NCBI GenBank assembly: GCA_964635545.1
Contig: CAZWOA010000045.1
Span: forward strand, 1 to 26,341
From: JAGPIS01 sp964635545
Lineage (GTDB): Bacteria > Bacteroidota > Bacteroidia > Bacteroidales > Marinilabiliaceae
DNA length: 26,341 bases
Reading direction: 5' to 3'
Under the pieces are notes generated by a model. It worked only from the letters and a program-made list of their open reading frames with translations, was not told the origin of the DNA and did no database searches. Shown in pieces: positions 15,601 to 24,712 of this stretch; the first letter of the stretch is position 1, and every line of letters starts with the position of its first letter. Both the position numbers and the translations under genes were made by a program.

Positions 15601-17454
15601 ATGTACGACATTTTAGAGCTTAATGAGAAGCTTCTTCCCGAACTAAGGCAAATTGCCAAAGATTTGAATATAAAGCGGGTTGAATCTTATAAAAAGCAGG
15701 ATTTAATTTATGCAATCCTGGATGAGCAGGCTATTCACTCGACCAAGGGTGCCAAAAAACCTGAGAAAAAAGAACGCACCACCGATGAGCCGGAGCGTAA
15801 AAGAGGCCGCAAACCCAAAAACACCGAGGCCAAAAAAGAAGAACCGACAGCCATTAAAGCCGGCGACTTACCAATAAAATTAACTACCCCCGGAAAAATA
15901 GTGGTTAAAGATACCACAGCAGAATTACTCAATGAGGAGGTTGATGATATTATTATAACAGATGATGAGGAGACAACTTTTGTTGCACCTCCAATAGAAG
16001 AGATAGCAAAACCCGAACCTGTAGAGCAAACAACTGATGAAGAGGTTACCGAGGAGCAAAAAATGGACCGTCGTCCGCGACTAAGAACTCAAAGCGAAAG
16101 AGAACAACAGAGGGTGTATCATGAGCGAAATCCAAAGCAGCATGCTACAGAGGATAGAAAAGAAGCTACTCCAACGCCTGAAACTCCTGCTACAGAACAA
16201 CCGATAGCAGCCCGCACCGAACAACACACTGCTGAGCGACCAGAGACTAACCGTCCGCACCAACGCCCCGATAATCAGCGCGACAACCGCCACCAACGCC
16301 ATCAAGACCGCAGAGAAGAGAAAGCTTACGAATTTGAAGGTATCATATCGGCCAGTGGAGTGCTCGAAATTATGTCGGACGGATACGGATTCCTGCGTTC
16401 ATCAGACTATAACTATCTTAACTCGCCCGATGATATATATGTATCACAGTCGCAAATTAAACTATTTGGACTGAAAACCGGCGATACTGTATTGGGCTCT
16501 ATCCGTCCTCCTAAAGAGGGTGAAAAATATTTCCCACTAATAAAAGTTGAGCAGATAAATGGCCGCCTGCCCGAGGTAGTGCGTGACCGTGTATCGTTCG
16601 ACCACCTTACACCTATCTTCCCCAACGAGAAATTTAAACTATCCAGCGGAAGAAAAGCAAATCTATCTACCCGTGTGGTCGATTTATTTGCACCAATCGG
16701 TAAAGGACAGCGCGGACTTATAGTAGCTCAGCCAAAAACAGGTAAAACTGTGCTGCTGAAGGATATAGCAAACGCAATAGCATCTAACCACCCCGAGGTG
16801 TATATGATTATACTGCTTATTGACGAGCGCCCGGAGGAGGTTACCGATATGGCACGTAGCGTAAACGCCGAAGTTGTGTCGTCAACATTTGACGAGCCGG
16901 CAGAGAAACACGTAAAAATTGCCAATATAGTACTTGAAAAAGCTAAACGAATGGTAGAGTGTGGCCATGATGTGGTTATACTTCTCGACTCGATAACACG
17001 TCTTGCACGTGCTTACAATACCGTGTCGCCCGCATCGGGCAAGGTGCTTTCGGGTGGTGTGGATGCCAATGCACTTCACAGACCTAAACGTTTCTTTGGT
17101 GCCGCACGTAATATTGAACATGGTGGGTCGCTAACAATTATTGCAACTGCACTTACCGAAACGGGTTCAAAAATGGATGACGTTATCTTTGAAGAGTTCA
17201 AAGGAACCGGTAATATGGAGCTGCAACTCGATCGTAAACTATCCAATAAGCGTATTTTCCCTGCTGTGGATGTTAACCTGTCGAGCACCCGTCGCGATGA
17301 CCTGCTGCTCGACCAAGAGACACTCAACAGAATGTGGATTTTGCGTAACTACTTGTCGGATATGACATCAGTAGAGGCAATGACATTCCTGGTTGACCGA
17401 ATGAACAAAACCAATAGCAATGAGGAGTTTCTTATATCTATGAATGACGGATAA
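15601..17454 (+). CDS. rho: Transcription termination factor Rho, with long disordered insertion
   Basis: Rho is the hexameric RNA helicase that ends transcription at Rho-dependent sites. The N-terminal Rho-N helical domain occupies about residues 1-42. A low-complexity insertion rich in Glu, Lys, Arg, Thr, Pro, Gln and His fills about 44-240. The cold-shock-like RNA-binding domain starts near 250 (GVLEIMSDGYGFLRSSDYN). The ATPase has Walker A (PKTGKT, about 378-383), LLIDERPEEVTDMAR, LLDSITRLARAYN (Walker B) and the late motif RIFPAVDVNLSSTRRDDLLL. At 617 aa it is about 200 residues longer than E. coli Rho, the excess being the insertion. Such insertions are known in Bacteroides Rho, where the disordered region has been linked to condensate formation. 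It has its own promoter and terminator. Confidence 0.97.
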   Translation: MYDILELNEKLLPELRQIAKDLNIKRVESYKKQDLIYAILDEQAIHSTKGAKKPEKKERTTDEPERKRGRKPKNTEAKKEEPTAIKAGDLPIKLTTPGKIVVKDTTAELLNEEVDDIIITDDEETTFVAPPIEEIAKPEPVEQTTDEEVTEEQKMDRRPRLRTQSEREQQRVYHERNPKQHATEDRKEATPTPETPATEQPIAARTEQHTAERPETNRPHQRPDNQRDNRHQRHQDRREEKAYEFEGIISASGVLEIMSDGYGFLRSSDYNYLNSPDDIYVSQSQIKLFGLKTGDTVLGSIRPPKEGEKYFPLIKVEQINGRLPEVVRDRVSFDHLTPIFPNEKFKLSSGRKANLSTRVVDLFAPIGKGQRGLIVAQPKTGKTVLLKDIANAIASNHPEVYMIILLIDERPEEVTDMARSVNAEVVSSTFDEPAEKHVKIANIVLEKAKRMVECGHDVVILLDSITRLARAYNTVSPASGKVLSGGVDANALHRPKRFFGAARNIEHGGSLTIIATALTETGSKMDDVIFEEFKGTGNMELQLDRKLSNKRIFPAVDVNLSSTRRDDLLLDQETLNRMWILRNYLSDMTSVEAMTFLVDRMNKTNSNEEFLISMNDG

Positions 17455-17477
17455 ATAGAAGCAAACCTAAATAAATC

Positions 17478-17512
17478 AAAAAGAGAACTGACAAAGACGG
17501 TTCTCTTTTTTT
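17478..17512 (+). terminator. Intrinsic terminator after rho
   Basis: AAAAAGAGAACTG (17478-17490) pairs with CGGTTCTCTTTTT around a 7-9 base loop; the core AAGAGAAC/GTTCTCTT is perfect. A T-run extends to about 17512. It lies 23 bases after the rho stop. Confidence 0.88.
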
Positions 17513-17677
17513 ATGACTTTTTGAATGAAAAAGACAACAAGATATTTCTCAATATAAAATGGTGATAAAGTTCATCAAACTCCTTTATTCATGCACTTTT
17601 GCAAGCTGATACTATCAACAATTCTTATTTTTACTAATTATAAATTACAGTTACAGCTCAAAATTGCTATCTATAGA

Positions 17678-17709
17678 TTGCAATATTATGAAATCTGCAT
17701 TTATATTTG
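17678..17709 (+). promoter_or_regulatory. Promoter of the AAA ATPase gene, Bacteroidota type
   Basis: TTG (17678-17680) lies 21 bases before TATATTTG (17702-17709), an exact -7 match. The start codon at 17729 is only about 19 bases past the element, so the leader would be very short. Confidence 0.7.
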
Positions 17710-17728
17710 CATATATAAATAAAGATAA

Positions 17729-18892
17729 ATGCAATCATTCGTAAATATACATAACAGTTTAGTAGATAAAGTTCCGGCATCAGTACGTCGTGGGCTTATG
17801 GACGACATAAACTGGAACGATCGTCTGATTGGCATTAAGGGAGCGCGCGGAATAGGCAAAACCACTTTCCTCCTCAACTACGCACGCCAATTTATGGGTG
17901 ACAAGAGTTACCTTTATGTAGATTTGAACGATCTCTATTTTTCCGATAGAACTATAATATCTTTTGCCGACGAATTCAGAAAAACAGGCGGTAAAACACT
18001 AATACTCGACCAGGTGTACAAATATCCCGAATGGTCGGAGGAGCTGCGTTATTGCTACGATAACTTTAAGGAGTTACAGATAATATTTACCGGTTCGCCC
18101 GTGATGAGGTTAAAGGATGGTAACCCACATCTGCATGGTTGTGCTACAGCCTATAGTTTGGATGGATTTTCGTTCAGAGAGTTTATCAATCTATCTACCG
18201 GAGAGCAGTTCCAGAAATATACACTCGATGAAATCATCAAAAACCATGAGATTATATGCAAGCATATAGTATCGAGGGTGCGTCCGCTGGCCTATTTTGC
18301 TGATTATCTTCATCATGGTTACTATCCTTATTTTCTTGATGAGCCGGGTCATTACGAAAGCATGCTTAAAACCATAAATCTGGTACTTGAGATTGATATA
18401 AGCTATCTGCAACAGATTGAACATAAATATCTGCCTAAGTTGCGTAAACTACTTTATCAGATAGCTTGTCAGGCACCATTCCAGCCCAACGTAAGCAAAT
18501 TAAGCTTATCGGTAGAGACTTCGCGTGCCACCATAATGAACTATTTGAGCTATTTGAAACAAGCCAGGCTTATCCATCTGCTCTATCAGAGTAATGATAC
18601 AAGCATGAAAAAGCCTGCTCATATATTTATGCAAAATCCAAACTTGATGTTTATTGCCAATTATGGTAACTTAGATCAAGCGATGCTGCATAAAACATTC
18701 TTCTATAACCAACTTGCTTACCAGAACATTGTCACTGCGGGCAAGTCGGGAGATTTTTGCATAAATAACGGGCACTGCTTCAAGATTGGGGGTACTGCCG
18801 ATTCGCGAGGATCGTCAATAGACGTAAGAGATATGATAGAGACCGGCAAAGGAAAGGTGATACCACTTTGGCTTTTCGGATTTTTATATTAA
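17729..18892 (+). CDS. AAA ATPase with C-terminal DUF4143-like domain, altered motifs
   Basis: A 387-aa protein of the AAA_14/DUF4143 type, common in Bacteroidales and of no established cellular role. The Walker A motif is clear: G38-ARGIGK-TT46. The Walker B region reads LILDQVYKYPEW, so the usual catalytic Glu after Asp94 is Gln95. A sensor-like FTGSPVMRL follows (about 111-119). A winged-helix-like segment spans about 240-290 (LSLSVETSRATIMNYLSYLKQA). The C-terminal part resembles the nuclease-like fold of this family: GDF (Asp342) is kept, but the usual E-x-GGK-x-K appears as FKIGGTADS. The tail IPLWLFGFLY is typical of the family. ATP binding is likely; hydrolysis and nuclease activity are doubtful. 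It has its own promoter and stands between rho and nifJ. Confidence 0.85.
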   Translation: MQSFVNIHNSLVDKVPASVRRGLMDDINWNDRLIGIKGARGIGKTTFLLNYARQFMGDKSYLYVDLNDLYFSDRTIISFADEFRKTGGKTLILDQVYKYPEWSEELRYCYDNFKELQIIFTGSPVMRLKDGNPHLHGCATAYSLDGFSFREFINLSTGEQFQKYTLDEIIKNHEIICKHIVSRVRPLAYFADYLHHGYYPYFLDEPGHYESMLKTINLVLEIDISYLQQIEHKYLPKLRKLLYQIACQAPFQPNVSKLSLSVETSRATIMNYLSYLKQARLIHLLYQSNDTSMKKPAHIFMQNPNLMFIANYGNLDQAMLHKTFFYNQLAYQNIVTAGKSGDFCINNGHCFKIGGTADSRGSSIDVRDMIETGKGKVIPLWLFGFLY

Positions 18893-18952
18893 CCCAACTC
18901 ACGAAAGAGTTATCAACAAAATACTATCAGGAGTAATAACTTATTAATTATT

Positions 18953-18957
18953 AGGAG
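18953..18957 (+). promoter_or_regulatory. Ribosome binding site of nifJ
   Basis: AGGAG lies 7 bases before the nifJ ATG, an unusually good Shine-Dalgarno for this window. The 9-base word AGGAGTAAT containing it also occurs at 18929-18937, 24 bases upstream. Confidence 0.65.
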
Positions 18958-18964
18958 TAATTCA

Positions 18965-21900
18965 ATGGCAAACAAAAAGAAATTCATCACCTGTGATGGT
19001 AATCAGGCAGCTGCACATATCTCGTATATGTTCAGTGAAGTGGCTGCTATTTACCCCATCACACCCTCATCTACCATGGCAGAGTATGTAGATGAGTGGG
19101 CAGCGGCAGGACGTAAGAACATGTTTGGCGAAACGGTTATGGTTGAAGAGATGCAGTCGGAAGCCGGTGCCGCAGGTGCAATGCACGGTTCACTTCAGGC
19201 AGGTGCATTAACCACTACATTCACAGCATCACAAGGCTTGTTGCTGATGATACCTAATATGTACAAAATTTCGGGTGAGCTTCTTCCCGGCGTGTTCCAC
19301 GTAAGTGCACGAAGCCTTGCAGCTCAAGCCCTATCAATTTTTGGCGACCACTCAGACGTTATGTCGGCCCGTCAAACCGGCTTTGCTATGCTGGCTACCG
19401 GAAGTGTACAAGAGGTAATGGACCTTGCAGGTATTGCTCACCTTGCAGCCATTAAAACCAGAGTACCTTTCCTTCACTTCTTCGATGGATTCCGCACATC
19501 ACACGAGATACAGAAAATCGAAGAGATTGATCAGGAAGCTCTTGTGGGTCTTCTCGATAAAGAGGCTCTTAAACGCTTCAGAGATAACGCACTAAGCCCC
19601 GAGCACCCGGTAACTCGCGGTACTGCACAAAACCCCGACATATACTTCCAAAGCCGTGAGGCAGCCAACCCATTCTACGATGCAATTCCTGATGTGGTGG
19701 CTGAGTATATGGATCAAATAAGCAAAATCACAGGCCGCAAATACCGTCCATTCGACTATTACGGTGCTGAAGATGCTGAACATATTATAATTGCAATAGG
19801 CTCGGTAACCGATACTATTAAAGAAGTTATCGACTCTAAATTGGCTAAAGGCGAGAAAGTAGGTCTTATTTCAGTACACCTATACCGTCCATTCTCGGCC
19901 AAATATTTCATGGAGGCTTGCCCCAAAACAGTTAAGAGAATCGCAGTACTCGACCGTACAAAAGAGCCGGGTGCCAATGGTGATCCTCTATATCTTGATG
20001 TGTGCGAAGTATTCTACGGTCAGGAAAATGCTCCTATAATCGTAGGTGGACGCTATGGTTTATCATCAAAAGATACCACACCATCACAAATCATCGCTGT
20101 GTACAACAACCTGGCAATGAAAGAGCCTAAAAACCAGTTCACACTTGGTATTGTTGATGACGTAACATTCAAATCACTTCCACTTCTTCCAGAGATCAGC
20201 CTTGCACCCAAAGGTACTTTCGAAGGTAAATTCTACGGATTAGGTTCGGATGGTACTGTAGGTGCCAATAAAAACTCAATCAAAATTATTGGTGATAACA
20301 CCGATAAATATGCACAGGCTTATTTTGCATATGACTCTAAAAAATCGGGTGGTATAACCATTTCACACCTTCGTTTTGGCGATAGCCCAATACGTTCACC
20401 ATATTTGGTTAACACTCCCGACTTTGTAGCATGCCACGTTCCTGCTTATATCAATCAATACGATCTATTGAAAGGCCTTAAAAAAGGTGGTGTATTCCTT
20501 CTTAACTCCATATGGGATGAGGAAGAGACAAAAGATAGATTGCCCGTAAGCATGAAAAAATATATGGCTGAAAATGATATTCAGTTCTATATTATCAACG
20601 CAACAGCTATTGCCGAAGAGATTGGCCTTGGTAACCGCACCAACACAATTATGCAGAGTGCATTCTTCAAGATTGCCAATGTAATTCCTGCTGATGTGGC
20701 GGTAGAGCAAATGAAAAAGGCTATCGTAAAATCTTTCGGTCGTAAAGGTGAGTCGGTAGTTAACAAAAACTACGCAGCTGTTGATCGCGGTGGTGCAGTA
20801 ACTAAAATCGAGATTCCTGCTGAATGGGCTTCACTTACTGTTGAGGCTGAGAAAGAGGATACATCACTACCCGAATTCATCAGAAAAGTTGTATTCCCAA
20901 TTAATGCACAAAAAGGTGACGATCTTCCTGTAAGTGCGTTCCTTGGTCGCGAAGACGGTACATTCCCTGCAGGAACTACAGCCTATGAGAAACGAGGTAT
21001 CGCAGTGAGCGTGCCCGAGTGGGATGTAAACACTTGTATCCAGTGTAATCAATGTTCGTATGTGTGCCCTCACGCTGCTATTCGTCCGTTCTTGCTTGAT
21101 GAGAAAGAGCTGGCCAATGCACCAGAAGGTACTATCACTAAGAAAACTAATGGTAAAGCATACGATGGTCTTCAATATCGTATTCAAGTAAGTGTGCTCG
21201 ACTGTACAGGTTGCGGTAACTGTGTTGATGTGTGTCCATCTAAGTCGCTTGAAATGAAGCCGCTTGACTCTCAAATGGCTCAGGTTGAGCTATGGAACTA
21301 CATGGCCAATAAGGTTACCATTAAGGATCATATCACACCTAAAACACTTAACGTTAAATCTTCACAGTTTGCCAAGCCTCTGTTTGAGTTCTCTGGTGCT
21401 TGTGCTGGTTGTGGTGAAACTCCATACATTAAGCTTATCACCCAGCTGTTTGGCGACCGCATGTTGATTGCCAATGCTACCGGTTGTTCATCAATCTATG
21501 GTGGTTCGGCGCCTGCAACTTCATACTGTACCAATGGCGAAGGCCAAGGACCTGCATGGGCTAACTCACTATTCGAGGATAATGCCGAGTATGGTTTGGG
21601 TATGCAGATAGCTGCCGAGAAACTACGCGAGCGTGTTCTTAACCTGATTAAAGCTAACCTTGATGTTGTAAATCCATACACAAAAGCTGCTTTTGAAGAG
21701 TGGATCAACACATTCAACGATGGCGAGAAATCACGCACTACATCAAAGGCTGTAGAAGCTGCACTTGCAAGCGAAACACACCCTGTAGCTGCCGAAATTC
21801 TTGCATTGAAAGATCATCTGGTTAAGAAATCGGTATGGATATTCGGTGGTGACGGTTGGGCTTATGATATAGGATTTGGCGGTCTTGACCACGTGCTTGC

Positions 21901-22495
21901 ATCAGGTAAAAACATCAACGTACTTGTGATGGATACCGAGGTGTACTCCAATACCGGCGGTCAGGCATCTAAAGCAACCCCTGTGGGCGCTATTGCCAAG
22001 TTTGCTGCATCAGGAATGCGCATCCGTAAAAAAGACCTTGGATTGATGGCAACAACCTACGGTTATATCTATGTAGCCCAGGTGTCTATGGGTGCAAGCC
22101 AGCAACAGTACTTCAAAGCATTGAAAGAGGCTGAGGCGTATGACGGACCATCATTGATTATTGCTTACTCACCATGTATCAACCACGGATTGCATAAAGG
22201 AATGGGCAAAACCCAGGAAGAGGGCAAACTGGCCGTTGAGTGTGGATACTGGCACCTATACCGCTACAATCCAATGTTGGAAGAAGAGGGCAAGAATCCA
22301 TTCCAGCTCGACTCAAAAGAGCCTGATTGGAGCAAGTTCCAGGATTTCCTTAAAGGTGAAGTACGTTATACATCTTTGATGAAAGCATACCCCGAGGAGG
22401 CAGGAAAACTGTTTGAAGTTGCCGAGGCAAATGCCAAATGGCGCTACAGTGCTTACAAACGTATGCACGATGTAGAGTATGAAGTTGTAGAATAA
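18965..22495 (+). CDS. nifJ: Pyruvate:ferredoxin (flavodoxin) oxidoreductase
   Basis: This enzyme oxidatively decarboxylates pyruvate to acetyl-CoA and CO2 and reduces ferredoxin, the central step of anaerobic pyruvate use. The 1176-aa length matches the single-chain homodimeric form. The N-terminus has the substrate-binding YPITPSSTMAEYVDEW. Two 4Fe-4S clusters are bound by C691/C694/C697/C701 and C747/C750/C753/C757. The proximal cluster ligands are C813 and C816 (CAGCGETPY), C841 (ATGCSSIYGG) and C1071 (SPCINHG). Thiamine diphosphate is bound by GDGWAYDIGFGG and NVLVMDTEVYSNTGGQASK (about 965-1005). All twelve expected cysteines are present, so it should be active. Codon choice is markedly more uniform than in the polysaccharide genes, consistent with high expression. 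A strong terminator follows. Confidence 0.98.
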   Translation: MANKKKFITCDGNQAAAHISYMFSEVAAIYPITPSSTMAEYVDEWAAAGRKNMFGETVMVEEMQSEAGAAGAMHGSLQAGALTTTFTASQGLLLMIPNMYKISGELLPGVFHVSARSLAAQALSIFGDHSDVMSARQTGFAMLATGSVQEVMDLAGIAHLAAIKTRVPFLHFFDGFRTSHEIQKIEEIDQEALVGLLDKEALKRFRDNALSPEHPVTRGTAQNPDIYFQSREAANPFYDAIPDVVAEYMDQISKITGRKYRPFDYYGAEDAEHIIIAIGSVTDTIKEVIDSKLAKGEKVGLISVHLYRPFSAKYFMEACPKTVKRIAVLDRTKEPGANGDPLYLDVCEVFYGQENAPIIVGGRYGLSSKDTTPSQIIAVYNNLAMKEPKNQFTLGIVDDVTFKSLPLLPEISLAPKGTFEGKFYGLGSDGTVGANKNSIKIIGDNTDKYAQAYFAYDSKKSGGITISHLRFGDSPIRSPYLVNTPDFVACHVPAYINQYDLLKGLKKGGVFLLNSIWDEEETKDRLPVSMKKYMAENDIQFYIINATAIAEEIGLGNRTNTIMQSAFFKIANVIPADVAVEQMKKAIVKSFGRKGESVVNKNYAAVDRGGAVTKIEIPAEWASLTVEAEKEDTSLPEFIRKVVFPINAQKGDDLPVSAFLGREDGTFPAGTTAYEKRGIAVSVPEWDVNTCIQCNQCSYVCPHAAIRPFLLDEKELANAPEGTITKKTNGKAYDGLQYRIQVSVLDCTGCGNCVDVCPSKSLEMKPLDSQMAQVELWNYMANKVTIKDHITPKTLNVKSSQFAKPLFEFSGACAGCGETPYIKLITQLFGDRMLIANATGCSSIYGGSAPATSYCTNGEGQGPAWANSLFEDNAEYGLGMQIAAEKLRERVLNLIKANLDVVNPYTKAAFEEWINTFNDGEKSRTTSKAVEAALASETHPVAAEILALKDHLVKKSVWIFGGDGWAYDIGFGGLDHVLASGKNINVLVMDTEVYSNTGGQASKATPVGAIAKFAASGMRIRKKDLGLMATTYGYIYVAQVSMGASQQQYFKALKEAEAYDGPSLIIAYSPCINHGLHKGMGKTQEEGKLAVECGYWHLYRYNPMLEEEGKNPFQLDSKEPDWSKFQDFLKGEVRYTSLMKAYPEEAGKLFEVAEANAKWRYSAYKRMHDVEYEVVE

Positions 22496-22516
22496 TTAAC
22501 TACTCCTGATAATTGC

Positions 22517-22554
22517 AGAGGCTGTTCCATTGATTTAGGACAGCCTCTTTTTTT
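22517..22554 (+). terminator. Intrinsic terminator after nifJ
   Basis: AGAGGCTGTTC (22517-22527) pairs with GGACAGCCTCT (22538-22548), 11 bp with one wobble and a 10-base loop, followed by a T-run to 22554. Confidence 0.92.
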
Positions 22555-22603
22555 ATGCAATTAATGCTCATATCCCCAAAGTAAATCAACTAAGGAACAG
22601 TTT

Positions 22604-22636
22604 TTGAGGTAACTATTAATTTTAAGGCTACTTTTG
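22604..22636 (+). promoter_or_regulatory. Promoter of the U32-family gene, Bacteroidota type
   Basis: TTG (22604-22606) lies 22 bases before TACTTTTG (22629-22636), an exact -7 match with slightly long spacing. The ATG at 22655 is 18 bases downstream of the element. Confidence 0.65.
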
Positions 22637-22654
22637 CATAAAATACAGAGCTGA

Positions 22655-24496
22655 ATGTCACAATACTTCCAACCATTAGAGCTATTATCACCCGCCAAAA
22701 ACCTTGAGTGCGGCATTGCTGCTATAAATCATGGTGCCGATGCGGTTTACATAGGTGCGCCCGATTATGGTGCCCGTAAGTCGGCTGCCAACACCATCGA
22801 TGATATTGAGAAGCTTGTGAGATATGCACATCTCTACAAATCGAGAATATTTGCAGCCGTAAATACTGTGCTTTACGACCACGAAATAGAAGGTGCCGTG
22901 AAGATGATTGAGCAACTGTATGATATTGGAGTTGATGCACTTATAGTTCAGGATTATGGATTGTTAAAAGCAGGCTTGCCACCTATTGAGATTCACTCAT
23001 CAACACAGATGGACAACCGCACGCCCGATAAGGTGCGATTTCTGCAAGATGCAGGTTTTAAGCAGGTTGTGCTTGCGCGAGAGCTTTCGTTGGAACAGAT
23101 TAGGGCAATCAGCAATGCAACCGATGTGCGACTCGAATATTTTGTGCATGGCGCCCTATGCGTGAGCTACAGCGGACAGTGCTACATGAGTCAGTCAATA
23201 AACGGCCGCTCGGCCAACCGTGGCGACTGCGGCCAACCGTGCCGACTAAAATACAACATGACATCTGCCAATGGCACAGTGATAGCTAAAGATCAGCATC
23301 TGCTATCGATGAAAGACCTTAACCTTTCGGACTATCTTGAATCGCTCATAGATGCCGGCATATCATCATTCAAAATAGAGGGACGATTGAAGGATAAGGA
23401 TTATGTGGCCAATATCACTGCATATTATAGGCAGAAACTGGATAAAATTATAGACCGTCGCCCCGAACTTACACGATTATCATCGGGTACAAGCATCATA
23501 AACTTCGAGCCCGACCCCAATAAGAGTTTCAACCGAGGCTTTACCACCTATTTTGTTGATGGAAGGCAAAAAGATATATGGTCGGTCGATTCGCCAAAAT
23601 CAACCGGCGAGAAGATGGGTAAAGTGATTGCTGTAGAGAAAGACCGCTTTAAACTAAGCAACGGACACGACATTGCCAATGGCGACGGACTGTGCTTCTT
23701 CGATCGTAACAGACAACTGCAAGGCATTAAAGTGAACCAGAGTAATGGCGGTTATATCTATCCGCAGTCGATGAACGGCCTATATGCCGGGGCAACTATA
23801 TTCAGAAATTACAATCATCAATTTAGTAATATATTTAAAAAAGAGAGTGCCCGCCGACTCATATCTGCCGATATGATGCTGGAAGAGAGCCGCGAAGGAA
23901 AATTCGTACTCACCATAACCGACGAGAACGACATAGTATCCTATAGCGAAGCAGAACTTAATGTGCAGTTAGCCAAAAATAAGGAGCTTGCCGTTGAAAA
24001 TATTAAAACCCAGCTGTCGAAAACGGGAGGAACACCATTCAAAATAGAGAATATAACGATTAATACTTCTGAAAGCTGGTTTATTCCATCGGCAGAGCTC
24101 AATGCATTAAGAAGAGATGCTTTGGCACGCCATGAAGAGATGCGCATAGAGGCCGTCCGCCCGGCAGATGTGGTGATGCAAGAATCATCGCACCAGTTTC
24201 CGCAGAGAGAAATATTGAAAAACGGAAATGTTATAAACCGACTGGCCGAGCAGTTTATGGCCGAACATGGTGCCGAAGTGAAAGAGTATGGCTACGAAAG
24301 ACAGCAAAACTACGATAACGACCTAGTGATGACCACCAAGCACTGCATACTTCACGAGCAGGATAAGTGCCTGAAACTGAATCCATCGTACCGTAAAAAT
24401 TTACCCATCTACATCTCCAACGATAAAGACCGTTACGAGTTGAAATTCAACTGCAAAGATTGCGAGATGATGGTGGTGAGGAGTGGTAAAAAATAA
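22655..24496 (+). CDS. U32-family protein (peptidase U32 / RlhA-like)
   Basis: A 613-aa protein annotated in this family as peptidase U32 or collagenase, but relatives such as E. coli RlhA and TrhP act in RNA hydroxylation and UbiU in ubiquinone synthesis. The N-terminal domain starts with LELLSPAKNLECGIAAINHG and ADAVYIGAPDYGAR. The family signature is E161-YFVHGALCVSYSGQ-C176. Cysteines 169, 176, 192 and 196 are placed to hold an iron-sulfur cluster, as known for relatives. A central region (about 300-500) fits the DUF3656-type extension. The C-terminus adds CILHEQDKC and FNCKDCEMM, four more cysteines that may bind a metal. Role in 23S rRNA or tRNA modification is possible from homology; proteolysis is not supported by any catalytic motif I can see. 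Confidence 0.9.
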   Translation: MSQYFQPLELLSPAKNLECGIAAINHGADAVYIGAPDYGARKSAANTIDDIEKLVRYAHLYKSRIFAAVNTVLYDHEIEGAVKMIEQLYDIGVDALIVQDYGLLKAGLPPIEIHSSTQMDNRTPDKVRFLQDAGFKQVVLARELSLEQIRAISNATDVRLEYFVHGALCVSYSGQCYMSQSINGRSANRGDCGQPCRLKYNMTSANGTVIAKDQHLLSMKDLNLSDYLESLIDAGISSFKIEGRLKDKDYVANITAYYRQKLDKIIDRRPELTRLSSGTSIINFEPDPNKSFNRGFTTYFVDGRQKDIWSVDSPKSTGEKMGKVIAVEKDRFKLSNGHDIANGDGLCFFDRNRQLQGIKVNQSNGGYIYPQSMNGLYAGATIFRNYNHQFSNIFKKESARRLISADMMLEESREGKFVLTITDENDIVSYSEAELNVQLAKNKELAVENIKTQLSKTGGTPFKIENITINTSESWFIPSAELNALRRDALARHEEMRIEAVRPADVVMQESSHQFPQREILKNGNVINRLAEQFMAEHGAEVKEYGYERQQNYDNDLVMTTKHCILHEQDKCLKLNPSYRKNLPIYISNDKDRYELKFNCKDCEMMVVRSGKK

Positions 24497-24626
24497 TTTC
24501 CTTTGAAATATAATTTGAAAGATATAAGCTAAACAAGTTTGCATAGCCTTCTGTTATTTTATTAGAGCATAACTAAAACCTGATTTTCCATATGAAATGA
24601 GTAAATTATTAACATGGATGTTGAGA

Positions 24627-24654
24627 AATACACACTTTTGTGTATTGTACAATA
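24627..24654. promoter_or_regulatory. Nested palindromes in the gap after the U32 gene
   Basis: AATACACA-CTTT-TGTGTATT (24627-24646) is a perfect 8-bp hairpin. The perfect 12-base palindrome TATTGTACAATA (24643-24654) overlaps its right edge. No T-run follows the hairpin, so it is not a standard terminator, and an operator is possible. The rest of the gap 24497-24712 is AT-rich without recognisable signals. Confidence 0.45.
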
Positions 24655-24712
24655 AAAAATAAGGGCATAACTTTACAATAAGTAATAGGTAGTATGTTAA
24701 ATATTTAGCTCT

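Noticed and set aside
20867..21274. 135-codon minus-strand frame inside nifJ
   Set aside because: Antisense shadow of a strongly conserved coding region; no protein family likeness, no promoter.
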